Assembly: GCF_001570925.1 (NCBI RefSeq)
Contig: NZ_BCSP01000003.1
Span: forward strand, 124,001-188,000
From: [Zimmermannella] bifida NBRC 103089
GTDB taxonomy: Bacteria; Actinomycetota; Actinomycetes; Actinomycetales; Microbacteriaceae
Direction: 5' to 3'
DNA length: 64,000 nt
Shown: piece by piece, positions 46,913 through 55,068 of the stretch
Position numbering within the stretch: position 1 is the stretch's first letter
Layout: each line of letters starts with the position of its first letter
The notes under the pieces: model-generated
What the model saw: only the letters and a program-made list of their open reading frames with translations
Databases searched by the model: none
Told to the model about the DNA's origin: nothing
Position numbers and translations under genes: made by a program

Positions 46913-47516
46913 GCTCCGCACATCATCAGCGCTCTGCGGGAACTCATCACGGCCGAGTTCGACCGCCTTCACGCCACCGCTCGCCACGAACGTCAGGCGT
47001 ACCAGCACGAACGCGATGAGTTGCTGGCCGAGCGGAAGAAGCTACTACAAGCCCGCTACGCCGGAGCGATCCCGCTCGATCTGATCGGCGAAGAGCAGGA
47101 GCGAATCGCCCGACGCATCGCGTTCCTCGAAGCACAAATCGAGGCCGGAGACATTGAGTACGAGCAAGCCCAAGCCCACATCGACGACTGCCTCGTGCTC
47201 GTAGGTGGCTGCCACGCCATCTACATGAGCATCGACGACTCACTGCGGCGAATCGCCAACCAAGCCATCTTCGACAAGCTCATCGTGCTACCTGAGGACG
47301 GCATCGTTGGCGAGCCAGGGGGAACCGTTCAACTCGTTCTTCAACCCTGAAGTCCAGACCCGCGCGGTCCGCTTCACTGAGCGGACCGCGGAATCTGGAC
47401 CTCAAACCGCTGATGTCGGCGGTTTGAACAACGACGCTTTGGTGGGCCCAGCGGGGCTCGACTCCCTAACCATTCTCCACAGATCGCTGCGCGATCCGTG
47501 GAGCCTCGACGGTTAG
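46913..47516 (+). pseudogene. C-terminal remnant of a large serine recombinase (integrase)
   Basis: From directly after drmC the frame reads LRELITAEFDRLHATARHER, then a coiled coil (HERDELLAERKKLLQARYAG; LIGEEQERIARRIAFLEAQI) and SIDDSLRRIANQAIFDKL. This is the typical C-terminal coiled-coil part of actinobacterial serine recombinases. A frameshift near 47315 moves the expected end (EPFNSFFNPEVQT ... LVGPAGLDSL) into another frame. The catalytic N-terminal domain and zinc ribbon are absent. The last coding bases run into the tRNA-derived attachment sequence, as is usual for these integrases. It is inactive, so the element cannot excise itself. Confidence 0.88.
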
Positions 47517-47526
47517 GGGCCCACCA
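47440..47526. repeat. Long imperfect palindrome next to the attachment site
   Basis: Nested arms pair across 87 bp: tggtgggcc/ggcccacca, ccctaacc/ggttaggg, ctccac/gtggag and gatcgc/gcgatc. It lies at the recombinase 3' end and contains the att-like repeat. It may be a terminator, a recombinase-binding structure, or both. Confidence 0.7.
47442..47461. repeat. Internal copy of the tRNA-Lys 3'-end attachment sequence
   Basis: These 20 bases (gtgggcccagcggggctcga) are identical to 47594-47613 at the 3' end of tRNA-Lys. Integrases commonly copy the tRNA 3' end, so this is probably an att site left by insertion. It overlaps the end of the recombinase remnant. Confidence 0.75.
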
Positions 47527-47551
47527 AGGGGTTCTCGCCAGCACAGGTCAT
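47522..47551 (+). repeat. Right copy of the island-bounding direct repeat
   Basis: It is 29/30 identical to 24908-24937. It is followed by a hairpin gcagaaacggc/gccgtttctgc (47554-47591), equivalent in position and inner sequence to the one after the left copy but with an unrelated outer stem. Confidence 0.8.
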
Positions 47552-47593
47552 ATGCAGAAACGGCACCCCCATTCGGGAGCGCCGTTTCTGCAT

Positions 47594-47613
47594 GTGGGCC
47601 CAGCGGGGCTCGA
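47594..47613. repeat. tRNA-Lys copy of the attachment sequence
   Basis: This 20-bp sequence covers the discriminator end, acceptor strand and part of the T arm of tRNA-Lys and is repeated exactly at 47442-47461. It is the likely host attachment site. Confidence 0.75.
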
Positions 47614-47667
47614 ACCCGCGACCCATGGATTAAAAGTCCACTGCTCTGCCAGCTGAGCTATAGGCCC
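47595..47667 (-). tRNA. tRNA-Lys (anticodon TTT)
   Basis: This 73-nt cloverleaf lies on the minus strand. The acceptor GGGCCTA pairs with TGGGCCC (two G-U type pairs allowed). The D arm has AGCTCAGCTGGCAGAGC, the anticodon loop is CTTTTAA between TGGA and TCCA, and the T arm has GGGTTCGAGCCCC. CCA is not encoded. Its 3' end is the apparent integration site of the island. Confidence 0.97.
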
Positions 47668-47679
47668 GCAGCAGACAGT

Positions 47680-48474
47680 CTAACGGGAAGTTTCACCCGC
47701 GCTCGACACATCATCCGAATCAGCGGCGCCCGAAACGCTTGAATCTTCATCGGAAACATCCGCAGCCAGCGACAAATCCGCATCCTGCTCGGCACGATCG
47801 GCGTCGTCAGCCCAGGCCGACTCGTCGAAGATCGAATCCGCATTATCAGCAGCATCCGCCTCATCACCGGGCACCTTGAACCGGCCACGCGACGGCCACA
47901 GCACCTTCTCGCCGCGGCGCCACCAACCAAACAGCGCCACTGCCGAAAACAGCGTCAGCATCATCGCCGCCAGCAGCCCAAACGTTGCGGGATGCGCACC
48001 CATCGTCGCGTTCAACCGCGCCCAGCCAAGTACCAACAGCCACAGCTGGCAGAACAGCGTGAACACTGCCCAGACACCAACCGTGCGGCCTGGAATCGCG
48101 CGCGGTGCGAACCAGCGCGTCAGCCACAACCCGGCAAGCACCAGCGTGGTCAGCGCGGGCAATCCGCCAAACAGGAAGTTCCCAAACCCGTTGAAGCCTG
48201 TCAGCGCGGGCAGCTCACCGATACCCAAACCAACGAACAGCATCTGCCAACCGGCGAGCGCCGGGGTCTTCTCGAGCAGGGGATAGGTTGCAATCCACCA
48301 CGGCAGTACCATCACCACCAGCAGTGCGATGCCGACGATCGCCGCGGTCACACGCTTCTCGGACGCCTCTGGCAGCACTCGCGAGCTGACCTGAGTGCCC
48401 AACGGCGCGGATCCCGAACCTCGGGATTCTGCCCCGGTGTCGGATGAAGACGTGGAATTACTGCGCAAAGCCAT
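47680..48474 (-). CDS. Membrane protein with acidic C-terminal tail, unknown function
   Basis: 264 residues. About 40-185 contain four hydrophobic segments (AAIVGIALLVVMVLPWWIAT; FLFGGLPALTTLVLAGLWLT; VGVWAVFTLFCQLWLLVLGW; FGLLAAMMLTLFSAVALFGW). The last 70 residues are Asp/Ser-rich. I do not recognise the family beyond actinobacterial conserved membrane proteins. The ATG at 48474 has no Shine-Dalgarno sequence but has TACGCT six bases upstream, which supports it as a leaderless start. It ends 12 bases from tRNA-Lys on the same strand and may share its transcript. Confidence 0.7.
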   Translation of the reverse strand: MALRSNSTSSSDTGAESRGSGSAPLGTQVSSRVLPEASEKRVTAAIVGIALLVVMVLPWWIATYPLLEKTPALAGWQMLFVGLGIGELPALTGFNGFGNFLFGGLPALTTLVLAGLWLTRWFAPRAIPGRTVGVWAVFTLFCQLWLLVLGWARLNATMGAHPATFGLLAAMMLTLFSAVALFGWWRRGEKVLWPSRGRFKVPGDEADAADNADSIFDESAWADDADRAEQDADLSLAADVSDEDSSVSGAADSDDVSSAGETSR

Positions 48475-48480
48475 GCTGCA

Positions 48481-48486
48481 AGCGTA
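48481..48486 (-). promoter_or_regulatory. -10 box (TACGCT) for leaderless membrane protein gene
   Basis: On the minus strand TACGCT is followed by six bases and the ATG at 48474. It has the same hexamer as the purU promoter. Confidence 0.5.
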
Positions 48487-48545
48487 ACCAGGTATACGCC
48501 GCCGCACCGACTTGGCAGACTGGGAATGAGAAAGGGGCACCACAC

Positions 48546-49172
48546 TTGGAACGATTCCATCGACCGGTCCGCATGCCAATCGAAGCGTTTGAAGCATTCA
48601 TCGGCGCCGACGACCCCGCCACCACGAATCGAGTGGCGCACGACACCGCACAGGCGCTGCTCGACCGCGTGCGTAAGAGCGCTGACCCCGAAGTCGTGGA
48701 ACGCACCATCAACTACGCCAACCAGCACGGTATCGACGACCTCGTGCAGCTTTGGGCCCCGGCATCCGCACAAACCCTGCCCGGATCGCTGTGGCGCCTG
48801 TACCTCATCCACATGGCCGTCGCGCAGAATCCCGAGGGTGCGAGCTACACCTACCGCCGGGGCGCCAGCATCGACCACTCCATCAGCCGCATCGTTGCCG
48901 GTGCGGTCGAACCCACCGGACCGACCGAGATCCTGAATCTCACCACGACGATTCTGCGCGGCGCGTTTACCGGTGATTTTGCGGATGCACTTGATCGCGC
49001 GGCAGCGTTTGCGGCGGTCATGTCGATGGGTGCGAATGCGCTCGCGGATGATGACGATGCCGTTGCGCCGGTACGCGCCGGCGCCTTTACCCTGCGCTCA
49101 GCTCGGTACCTCGAGTTCGCGCGCGACCTTGCGGCAAGTGCGCGCCTGTGGCGACACGGTGCACTCGACTAG
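48546..49172 (+). CDS. Conserved actinobacterial protein of unknown function
   Basis: 208 soluble, mostly helical residues. Recognisable stretches are AHDTAQALLDRVRKSADPEV, ERTINYANQHGIDDLVQLWA, LPGSLWRLYLIHMAVAQNPE and ILRGAFTGDFADALDRAAAF. Very similar proteins occur in Microbacteriaceae and are sometimes mislabelled as an RNA polymerase beta subunit; nothing in the sequence supports that. The TTG at 48546 is chosen for the GAAAGGGG about eight bases upstream and for fit to homolog N-termini; an ATG nine codons on is the alternative. It is divergent from the preceding membrane protein gene. Confidence 0.65.
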   Translation: MERFHRPVRMPIEAFEAFIGADDPATTNRVAHDTAQALLDRVRKSADPEVVERTINYANQHGIDDLVQLWAPASAQTLPGSLWRLYLIHMAVAQNPEGASYTYRRGASIDHSISRIVAGAVEPTGPTEILNLTTTILRGAFTGDFADALDRAAAFAAVMSMGANALADDDDAVAPVRAGAFTLRSARYLEFARDLAASARLWRHGALD

Positions 49173-49193
49173 CCCGGTGCACTCGACTAGCCC
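49158..49193 (+). repeat. 18-bp tandem duplication across a stop codon
   Basis: ggtgcactcgactagccc occurs twice in direct succession. The first copy contains the last codons and stop of the upstream gene, the second a copy of them. Confidence 0.85.
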
Positions 49194-49598
49194 GCGCGTT
49201 TCGGTCGGCACGGATGCGGTGAGTTGCGTCCACAAATCGTGCACGTCCGCCGCTCGCGAACGAGAAATCTGCGGTCTTTGCTTGCGGTGAGCCGCCGCAT
49301 CCAGCAAACTTGACTCCGCCGGGCCGCAGTAACCCCGGGCTCCATCATTTTGCCGCTTCGAGCGGCCTTTCGCCGAGAGGCGTTCTGCGGTCCGGCGTTT
49401 ATTGTTTTCCCGCGTATCTCGGACGCGGTGACAGCTGTGCGGTTTCGGCCTTAACTTGCGTTGTGCTCCCGAGTTGTGGCCGACTTTGCACGTCATTTGC
49501 CAGGCATACCGTGCAAAGTGGGCCACAAGTCCCAGACTGTCGAGCCCTGCCAGCGTCAAGCGAGCCTGTCAATGGTCGGACACGTTCCGGAAACGCAA
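49194..49598. other. Intergenic region downstream of pstB
   Basis: About 400 bp between convergent genes. I see no gene, tRNA or repeat that I can support. The base composition is a little less GC-rich than the coding regions around it. It may be decayed coding sequence. Confidence 0.5.
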
Positions 49599-49630
49599 GT
49601 GGGGCAGACAACCGAAGTTGCCTGCCCCAC
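49599..49630 (-). terminator. Terminator of the pst operon
   Basis: gtggggcag (49599-49607) pairs with ctgccccac (49622-49630), 38 bases beyond the pstB stop. Confidence 0.75.
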
Positions 49631-49667
49631 CTAAACCAGCTGCAAGAGCTGCGTCGAGTGATCGGGT

Positions 49668-50447
49668 TTAGCCGAATCGACCGGTGACGTAGTCCTGAGT
49701 CTGCTTGTTCTGCGGGTTCTCGAAGATGTTGCGGGTGTCATCGAACTCGATGAGCTTGCCCGGCTTACCGGTACCGGCGATGTTGAAGAAGCCGGTGCGG
49801 TCCGAGACACGCGTTGCCTGCTGCATGTTGTGGGTCACGATGACGATCGTGTACTCGGTCTTGAGCTCGTGGATGAGGTCCTCAATTGCGAGGGTTGAGA
49901 TCGGGTCAAGAGCCGAGCAGGGCTCGTCCATGAGCAGCACGTCAGGCTTGACGGCGATAGCGCGAGCGATGCACAGACGCTGCTGCTGACCACCCGAGAG
50001 GCCACCACCAGGTGCGTCGAGACGGTCCTTGACCTCGTTCCAGAGGTTGGCGCCGCGCAGCGACTTCTCGACGAGCTCAGCGGCGTCCTTGTTGCTGATG
50101 CGGCGGTTGTTCAGACGCACACCGGCAAGGACGTTTTCCTTGATCGACATGGTCGGGAACGGGTTCGGACGCTGGAACACCATGCCCACCTGGCGGCGAA
50201 CGTTGACCGGGTCAACACCCTGACCGTACAGGTCGTCGCCGTCGAGCAGCACTTCACCGTCAACCCACGCCTTGGGGATGACTTCGTGCATACGGTTCAG
50301 GGTGCGAAGTACGGTCGACTTACCGCAACCCGATGGGCCGATGAACGCGGTAACGCTCTTTGGCTCGATGACCATGTTGACGTCTTCGACAGCCTTGAAC
50401 TTGTCGTAGTAGATGTCCAGGTTCTTGATTTCAATACGCTTCGACAT
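49668..50447 (-). CDS. pstB: Phosphate ABC transporter ATP-binding protein PstB
   Basis: 259-residue ATPase of the high-affinity phosphate importer. Walker A is [17 protein letters not shown], the signature [16 protein letters not shown], and Walker [16 protein letters not shown]. The PstB-typical [14 protein letters not shown] start and the [16 protein letters not shown]-loop region are present. The ATG at 50447 has GAAGGA upstream. It is the last gene of pstSCAB. Confidence 0.97.
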   Translation of the reverse strand: MSKRIEIKNLDIYYDKFKAVEDVNMVIEPKSVTAFIGPSGCGKSTVLRTLNRMHEVIPKAWVDGEVLLDGDDLYGQGVDPVNVRRQVGMVFQRPNPFPTMSIKENVLAGVRLNNRRISNKDAAELVEKSLRGANLWNEVKDRLDAPGGGLSGGQQQRLCIARAIAVKPDVLLMDEPCSALDPISTLAIEDLIHELKTEYTIVIVTHNMQQATRVSDRTGFFNIAGTGKPGKLIEFDDTRNIFENPQNKQTQDYVTGRFG

Positions 50448-50478
50448 TTGAAAATCCTTCGTAAAACGTTGGCGCTAG

Positions 50479-51630
50479 TTAGCGGTTGCCCTTGGGCGAG
50501 AAGTAGTGGCGAACGACGCGACCGATGATGTTCAGCGCCATAACGATGAATAGCAGCACGAGCGCACCGGCCCACGAGAGCTGGGTGGCATCGACGTCGT
50601 GGAACTTCCACTGCTGGTACACAAATACCGGCAGCGAAGCCATCGAACCGCTCATCGGGTTGGTGTTCATACCACCGAAGTAGCCGGCTGCAACCAGCAG
50701 CGGGGCGGTTTCACCGATAACGCGTGCGATTGCGAGGAGCACACCGGTCACCAGACCACCGAGGCAGGTTGGGATAACCACCTTGGCAATCGTGCGCCAC
50801 TTGGGTACACCGAGTGCGTACGAGGCTTCGCGAAGCTCGTTCGGAACCAGACGAATCATTTCTTCTGCCGAACGAACCACCGTCGGGATCATGAGGACGA
50901 GCAGCGCGATTGCGCCAACGAAACCGTTCTTGATCTGGGTGAGGTCACCACCGGTGCTCTTCGTGATCAGCATGAACAGCGTGAACGCGAACAGACCGGC
51001 AACGATCGACGGGATACCCGTCATCACGTCGACGAAGAAGTTGAGCGCACGCGAGAGGCGGTTGCCCTTGCCGTACTCGACGAGGTAGATCGCCGTGAAG
51101 ATACCGATCGGCACTGCCATGAGCGTGGTGATACCGGTGATCCAGAGCGTACCGACGATGGCGTGTGCACCACCGAAGGCGTTCGGGTCGCGGCGCGAGT
51201 CGTTGAGGAAGAACGATGCCTTACTGATACCGGGCAGACCTTCAACAACAAGCGTGAAGATCAGCGAGGCCAGCGGAATCATCGCCATCAGGAACGCCAC
51301 GGTGAGGAATCCGGTAACGAGTCGGTTCTTGGCCTGGCGAACGCCTTCGACCGCCGACGAAACAATCCAGATACCAACCAGGTAGAGGATTCCGGCAACA
51401 ACGAGCCAGGCACCCCAGTTGAAGTTCATGGTGAGCTTGCCGGTCTTCTTCGTGACCGTGTAGAGCTCGTCACCGCTCGACATCCAGAGTGCACCGAAGA
51501 TCAGCGTCGAGATGATGAGCGCACCGAGACCGACCATGGCGACCTGGAGACCCGAAAGGTGACCGGCAGCGAGACGGTTCTTCTTGGGCTTCACGGATGC
51601 GGGAGCAGCTGAAGGAGTAGTTGTAGTCAT
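50479..51630 (-). CDS. pstA: Phosphate ABC transporter permease PstA
   Basis: 383 residues, longer than the usual 280-300 because of an N-terminal extension of about 110 residues with two or three extra hydrophobic segments. The permease core has helices and the EAA-type loop LREASYALGVPKWRTIAKVV. VEYGKGNRLSRALNFFVDVM and GIPSIVAGLFAF are typical of PstA. The ATG at 51630 has AGGAG upstream, and pstC ends 12 bases before it. Confidence 0.95.
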   Translation of the reverse strand: MTTTTPSAAPASVKPKKNRLAAGHLSGLQVAMVGLGALIISTLIFGALWMSSGDELYTVTKKTGKLTMNFNWGAWLVVAGILYLVGIWIVSSAVEGVRQAKNRLVTGFLTVAFLMAMIPLASLIFTLVVEGLPGISKASFFLNDSRRDPNAFGGAHAIVGTLWITGITTLMAVPIGIFTAIYLVEYGKGNRLSRALNFFVDVMTGIPSIVAGLFAFTLFMLITKSTGGDLTQIKNGFVGAIALLVLMIPTVVRSAEEMIRLVPNELREASYALGVPKWRTIAKVVIPTCLGGLVTGVLLAIARVIGETAPLLVAAGYFGGMNTNPMSGSMASLPVFVYQQWKFHDVDATQLSWAGALVLLFIVMALNIIGRVVRHYFSPKGNR

Positions 51631-51641
51631 GATGGATGCTC

Positions 51642-52601
51642 CTACTTCTGCGAGCCGCGGGCGATGATCCAGCGGCCGAGCGAGTTGACGGCAAGGGTAA
51701 TCGCGAACAGCACCAGACCACCAGCGATAAGGGTCTGCGTGTCCATGCCGTTAGCTTCTGGGAACTTTTTGGCGATAGACGCGGCGATCGTGGTCGGGTT
51801 CTCGGAAGTGAGCAGACGGAAGTTCACCGCGCCGCTCGCTGCGAGCACCATGGTTACCGCCATCGTTTCACCGAGCGCGCGGCCGAGGGCGAGGATGCCC
51901 GAGGCGAACATACCCGAGCGGGCGTAGGGGAAGACCGACTGCTGCACCATTTCCCACTTGGTCGCGCCAAGTGCGAGCGAAGCTTCTTCGTGCAGTCGCG
52001 GGGTCTGCAAGAAGATTTCACGGCTGAGCGAGGTAATGATCGGCAGGATCATGATGGCCAGCACGATGGATGCGGTCATCAGGTTCTTACCGGTCGGGGT
52101 TGCGCCGCCAGCAAACAGCGGGATCCAAGCCATGTGCTCACCGAGCCACTCGTACAGCGGTCCCATGATCGGCGCGAGAATCAGGATGCCCCAAAGGCCG
52201 AAGACAACCGAAGGTACGGCAGCGAGCATGTCGATGACGAAGCCCATGATGCCCGAGTAGCGACGGTTGGTGAAGTGGCTGATGAACAGCGCGACACCGA
52301 TGCCGATAGGGAAAGCCATGAGCATAGCCAAGAACGACGACCAGAGCGTACCGAATACGAGTGGCCCGACGTAGCCAAAGAAGTTGCCTGCGTCAGCACG
52401 GAGGTTGTCGTCAGTTTCTTGGAGTGGCTGTACCACGGCTGGCAGACCCTGCACCAGAAGGAAGGTGAACACTGCGGCAAGAATTGCCAGAATCAGCGCG
52501 CCAGAGGTGGTCGAGATGGTCTTAAAGATGATGTCGCCTGGGCGACGAACTTTAGTAGCCGAAGGAGTAGCGGTGGTCGCCGCTGTTTCGGTACTGGTCA
52601 T
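51642..52601 (-). CDS. pstC: Phosphate ABC transporter permease PstC
   Basis: 319 residues with six hydrophobic segments and the EAA-type loop LHEEASLALGATKWEMVQQS. AAVPSVVFGLWGILILAP and GRALGETMAVTMVLAA are PstC hallmarks. The ATG at 52601 has GAAGG upstream. A stem-loop separates it from pstS. Confidence 0.95.
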   Translation of the reverse strand: MTSTETAATTATPSATKVRRPGDIIFKTISTTSGALILAILAAVFTFLLVQGLPAVVQPLQETDDNLRADAGNFFGYVGPLVFGTLWSSFLAMLMAFPIGIGVALFISHFTNRRYSGIMGFVIDMLAAVPSVVFGLWGILILAPIMGPLYEWLGEHMAWIPLFAGGATPTGKNLMTASIVLAIMILPIITSLSREIFLQTPRLHEEASLALGATKWEMVQQSVFPYARSGMFASGILALGRALGETMAVTMVLAASGAVNFRLLTSENPTTIAASIAKKFPEANGMDTQTLIAGGLVLFAITLAVNSLGRWIIARGSQK

Positions 52602-52663
52602 TGGGGGTGCCTTCCTTGCAACGTATTAGGCAAGTTGATAGTTCGAGTTACTAAACGGCAGGA

Positions 52664-52697
52664 TGCCCGGCACCGTGACAATGCACGGCACCGGGCA
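52664..52697 (-). promoter_or_regulatory. Stem-loop between pstS and pstC
   Basis: tgcccgg/ccgggca and an inner ccgtg/cacgg form a two-part stem in the pstS-pstC gap. Such intercistronic hairpins usually let the binding protein be made in excess over the membrane subunits, by partial termination or RNA protection. Confidence 0.6.
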
Positions 52698-52730
52698 CCT
52701 ACCTAAGCGAGATCCTGAACAGGATTCGCC

Positions 52731-53849
52731 TTACTTGATTGCGTCGACAGCAGCCTGAGCCTTCTCACGGATACCATCCGAGATCGGGGCCGAGCCAGCC
52801 TTCTCAGCTGCCAGTGCCTGAGCAGCAGGCGAGATTACGTACGAGAAGTAGTCCTTAACCAGCTTGCCGGTCTCAGCGTCCTGGTACTCAGCGCAACCGA
52901 TCAGGTACGAAACGAGAACGATCGGGTAACCGCCGTTACCACCTTCGAAGTTGAGCTCGTAAGCGAGGTCGGTCGCAGCGCGGCCTTCTTCAAGCTTCGA
53001 GTTTTCAACGATTGCAGCAGCAGCTTCAGGGGTGTACTCAACGAACTCTTCGCCCGACTTCACTGCAGCGGTCTGCAGTTCGCCAGCGGCCGATGCGTCG
53101 AGGTAACCGATGGTTCCTTCGCCGCCTTCGATTGCAGCAGCTACACCAGCGGTCTGGTCAGCAGCTTCGCCGCCCTTGATTTCCTTCGGCCAAACCTTGT
53201 CAGCTTCGTACTTCCACGAGTCCGGTGCGACCTCCGAGAGGTAGTCCATGAAGTTCTCGGTGGTACCCGAGTCGTCACCGCGGTGAACCGGGGTGATCTT
53301 GGTGTCAGGAAGTTCAACGCCCTCGTTCAGAGCAGCAATAGCTGGGTCGTTCCACTTCTCGATCTTGCCGTCGAAGATCTTCGCGATGGTGTCAGCGTCG
53401 AGGTTCAGTGCCTCAACCTCAGGGAGGTTGTACGCAATAGCGATCGGCGAGATGTAGACAGGGATCTCAACGAGGTCGGTGCCGTCCTTGCAGACTGCGA
53501 ACTTGTTTTCCTTGAGCTCTTCAGCCTTGAATGCACGGTCCGAGCCAATGAAGTTCGAGGTGCCCGCAACGAAGTTGTCACGGCCGGTACCCGAACCGGT
53601 TGCCTCGTACTTAACGTCTACGCCAGCCTGCAGGCCTGCGTAGTCTGCGAGCCAAGCAACCTGTGCCTTCTCCTGCGAGCTAGCGCCGGTGGCGCTGAGC
53701 TTACCCTCGAGCTGCTCTGCTGGGCTGTACTTAGGCAGGTCCGAGCCGCCCTCGTTGCCGCCCTGCTCGCCGCCAGCTGCACAGCCAACGAGGGTGAGAG
53801 CGGCGATTGCGGTCATGGCAACCGAAGTGCCAACGCGCGAAAGCTTCAT
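52731..53849 (-). CDS. pstS: Phosphate-binding lipoprotein PstS
   Basis: 372 residues. The lipoprotein signal ends in LTLVGCAAGG, with the lipobox Cys at about residue 23, so the protein is anchored outside the membrane. Phosphate-binding segments ATGASSQEKAQVAWLADYAG, GSGTGRDNFVAGTSNFIGSD and HRGDDSGTTENFMDYL are intact. The ATG at 53849 has GGAGG upstream; the longer frame is not credible. A PHO-box-like repeat lies about 95 bases upstream. Confidence 0.97.
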   Translation of the reverse strand: MKLSRVGTSVAMTAIAALTLVGCAAGGEQGGNEGGSDLPKYSPAEQLEGKLSATGASSQEKAQVAWLADYAGLQAGVDVKYEATGSGTGRDNFVAGTSNFIGSDRAFKAEELKENKFAVCKDGTDLVEIPVYISPIAIAYNLPEVEALNLDADTIAKIFDGKIEKWNDPAIAALNEGVELPDTKITPVHRGDDSGTTENFMDYLSEVAPDSWKYEADKVWPKEIKGGEAADQTAGVAAAIEGGEGTIGYLDASAAGELQTAAVKSGEEFVEYTPEAAAAIVENSKLEEGRAATDLAYELNFEGGNGGYPIVLVSYLIGCAEYQDAETGKLVKDYFSYVISPAAQALAAEKAGSAPISDGIREKAQAAVDAIK

Positions 53850-53942
53850 TGAGTTTCCTCCGTAAGAAACGTCGTAATTCCGAACCAGACGATTTCTGGG
53901 TTCGACCTGAACGTATGCGCTTGTAGTGACGTAACGAAAGCG

Positions 53943-53964
53943 TGGAAGTGAACGGGAAGTTAAC
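53943..53964 (-). promoter_or_regulatory. PHO box (PhoP site) upstream of pstS
   Basis: Read on the minus strand, two 11-base direct units GTTAACTTCCC and GTTCACTTCCA lie side by side. This matches the actinobacterial PHO box of 11-base repeats beginning GTTCAC. PhoP should therefore activate pstSCAB when phosphate is low. Confidence 0.7.
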
Positions 53965-53976
53965 GCTGCTGAATGG

Positions 53977-54930
53977 TTAGATTTGTGGTCCGTGCGCCTC
54001 GGTCGCAACTAGCTGTAGGCCGGCTGGAGTCTTGGCAATATGCAGTGCGACGAATTCGGCAGTGGCGAGCATCCCGAGCCGTGTCAGCGACGAATCGCCG
54101 ATCTCGCAACGGTTGCTCACCGCATCCAGAATTGGCGGAATCATTGGCGAGTGGCTGCACAACACGGTGGATACACCCGCATCGAGCACCTCCGAAACGG
54201 TGTCGGCAACGGCCGACCAGCCGAGCGAGAGATTCTGCGAGATCGATTCGGTGATTTCTGGCGTGAGGGCGGTCGCATCTGCCAGTGGTCCGAGCGTCGA
54301 CAAACAGCGAACCGCGGTGGATGAAATGAGTCGAGCAGGCGCGTACGCCTGCAGCATTGGTGCGACCTGCATGGCCTGGGCCTGCCCGCGCGACGTGAGC
54401 GGGCGTGACTCATCATTGCCCGGCCAGCCGATCGCCGGTGTCGCCTGTGCGTGACGCAGTGCCATCAAGGCGAACGTGCGGGCCGTATTGCTCGCGATGC
54501 GTTCTTCGAGGATTTCGAGGAACTCCGCATCGCGCGCGTATGTCAGTGCCTTTCCGGCTTTACTGATCGACATCCACTTGATCGAACCAACTTCTTCGTT
54601 GGGCTCGAAGTGGTAGTTAGCGAACTGCTCAGCGCTCACCTCGGCAGCCCAGTAGTGCACCTCTTTGGGGCGGCCACTGGGGAGTTCGTATTCGGCGATA
54701 CCGATTGGCGCGCCGAGCGATACCTTCAGGCCGGTTTCCTCCCAGATTTCTCGGGCTGCCGTCTCGGGCAGGGTCTCGCCGGGGTCGACCTTGCCCTTGG
54801 GGAACGAGTAATCGTTGTGTCGTTCGCGGTGGATGATGAGCACCCGCGGCTTGTCCCCATCCATGCGCCAAACGATCGCACCTGCCGCATAAACGGTTTC
54901 TTGAAAGTCGTCGTGCTGCGTGGTCTGCAT
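53977..54930 (-). CDS. Nudix hydrolase fused to histidine phosphatase (MutT1-like)
   Basis: 317 residues. An N-terminal Nudix domain carries GKVDPGETLPETAAREIWEE plus TG (about 45-67). A C-terminal SixA-type phosphohistidine-phosphatase domain begins FALMALRHAQATPAIGWPG (about 158) and has SSTAVRCLSTLGPL. This is the architecture of mycobacterial MutT1, which cleans oxidised guanine nucleotides and diadenosine polyphosphates, and which also lies next to ppk. The RHG motif of the phosphatase reads RHA here. The ATG at 54930 is preferred for the GGCGGA six bases before it; an in-frame ATG at 54963 lacks a ribosome site. Confidence 0.88.
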   Translation of the reverse strand: MQTTQHDDFQETVYAAGAIVWRMDGDKPRVLIIHRERHNDYSFPKGKVDPGETLPETAAREIWEETGLKVSLGAPIGIAEYELPSGRPKEVHYWAAEVSAEQFANYHFEPNEEVGSIKWMSISKAGKALTYARDAEFLEILEERIASNTARTFALMALRHAQATPAIGWPGNDESRPLTSRGQAQAMQVAPMLQAYAPARLISSTAVRCLSTLGPLADATALTPEITESISQNLSLGWSAVADTVSEVLDAGVSTVLCSHSPMIPPILDAVSNRCEIGDSSLTRLGMLATAEFVALHIAKTPAGLQLVATEAHGPQI

Positions 54931-55025
54931 GGTGTATCCGCCGTATTCGTTGGGGTGAAGCATGAAGTTGTGTTGGGGCTGGTGTGAGCCAGCTCAGAAA
55001 AGTGCGTGGTTTCGAGGAAATCATT

Positions 55026-55063
55026 CGTGGCCGGTCCACCGCAACATTGGGGGACCGGCCACG
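55026..55063 (-). terminator. Terminator hairpin after ppk
   Basis: cgtggccggtcc and ggaccggccacg form a 12-bp perfect stem just after the ppk stop, separating ppk from the MutT1-like gene. Confidence 0.8.
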
Positions 55064-55068
55064 ACGAA

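Larger units (their letters stand above)
24908..47551 (+). mobile_element. Decayed integrative element carrying a DISARM defence operon
   Basis: The 22.6-kb segment is bounded by a 30-bp direct repeat (29/30 identical) and its right end lies against tRNA-Lys. Inside are mobility-type genes, all broken: a recombinase-type HTH remnant, dprA-like, MobF relaxase, C5 methyltransferase and the tail of a large serine recombinase. An intact small membrane protein gene and an intact DISARM operon are also present. The heptamer GGATGCG/CGCATCC, common in the flanking chromosome, is scarce here, which fits foreign origin. The element can probably no longer excise or be mobilised. Exact boundaries are inferred from the repeats. 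Confidence 0.8.
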
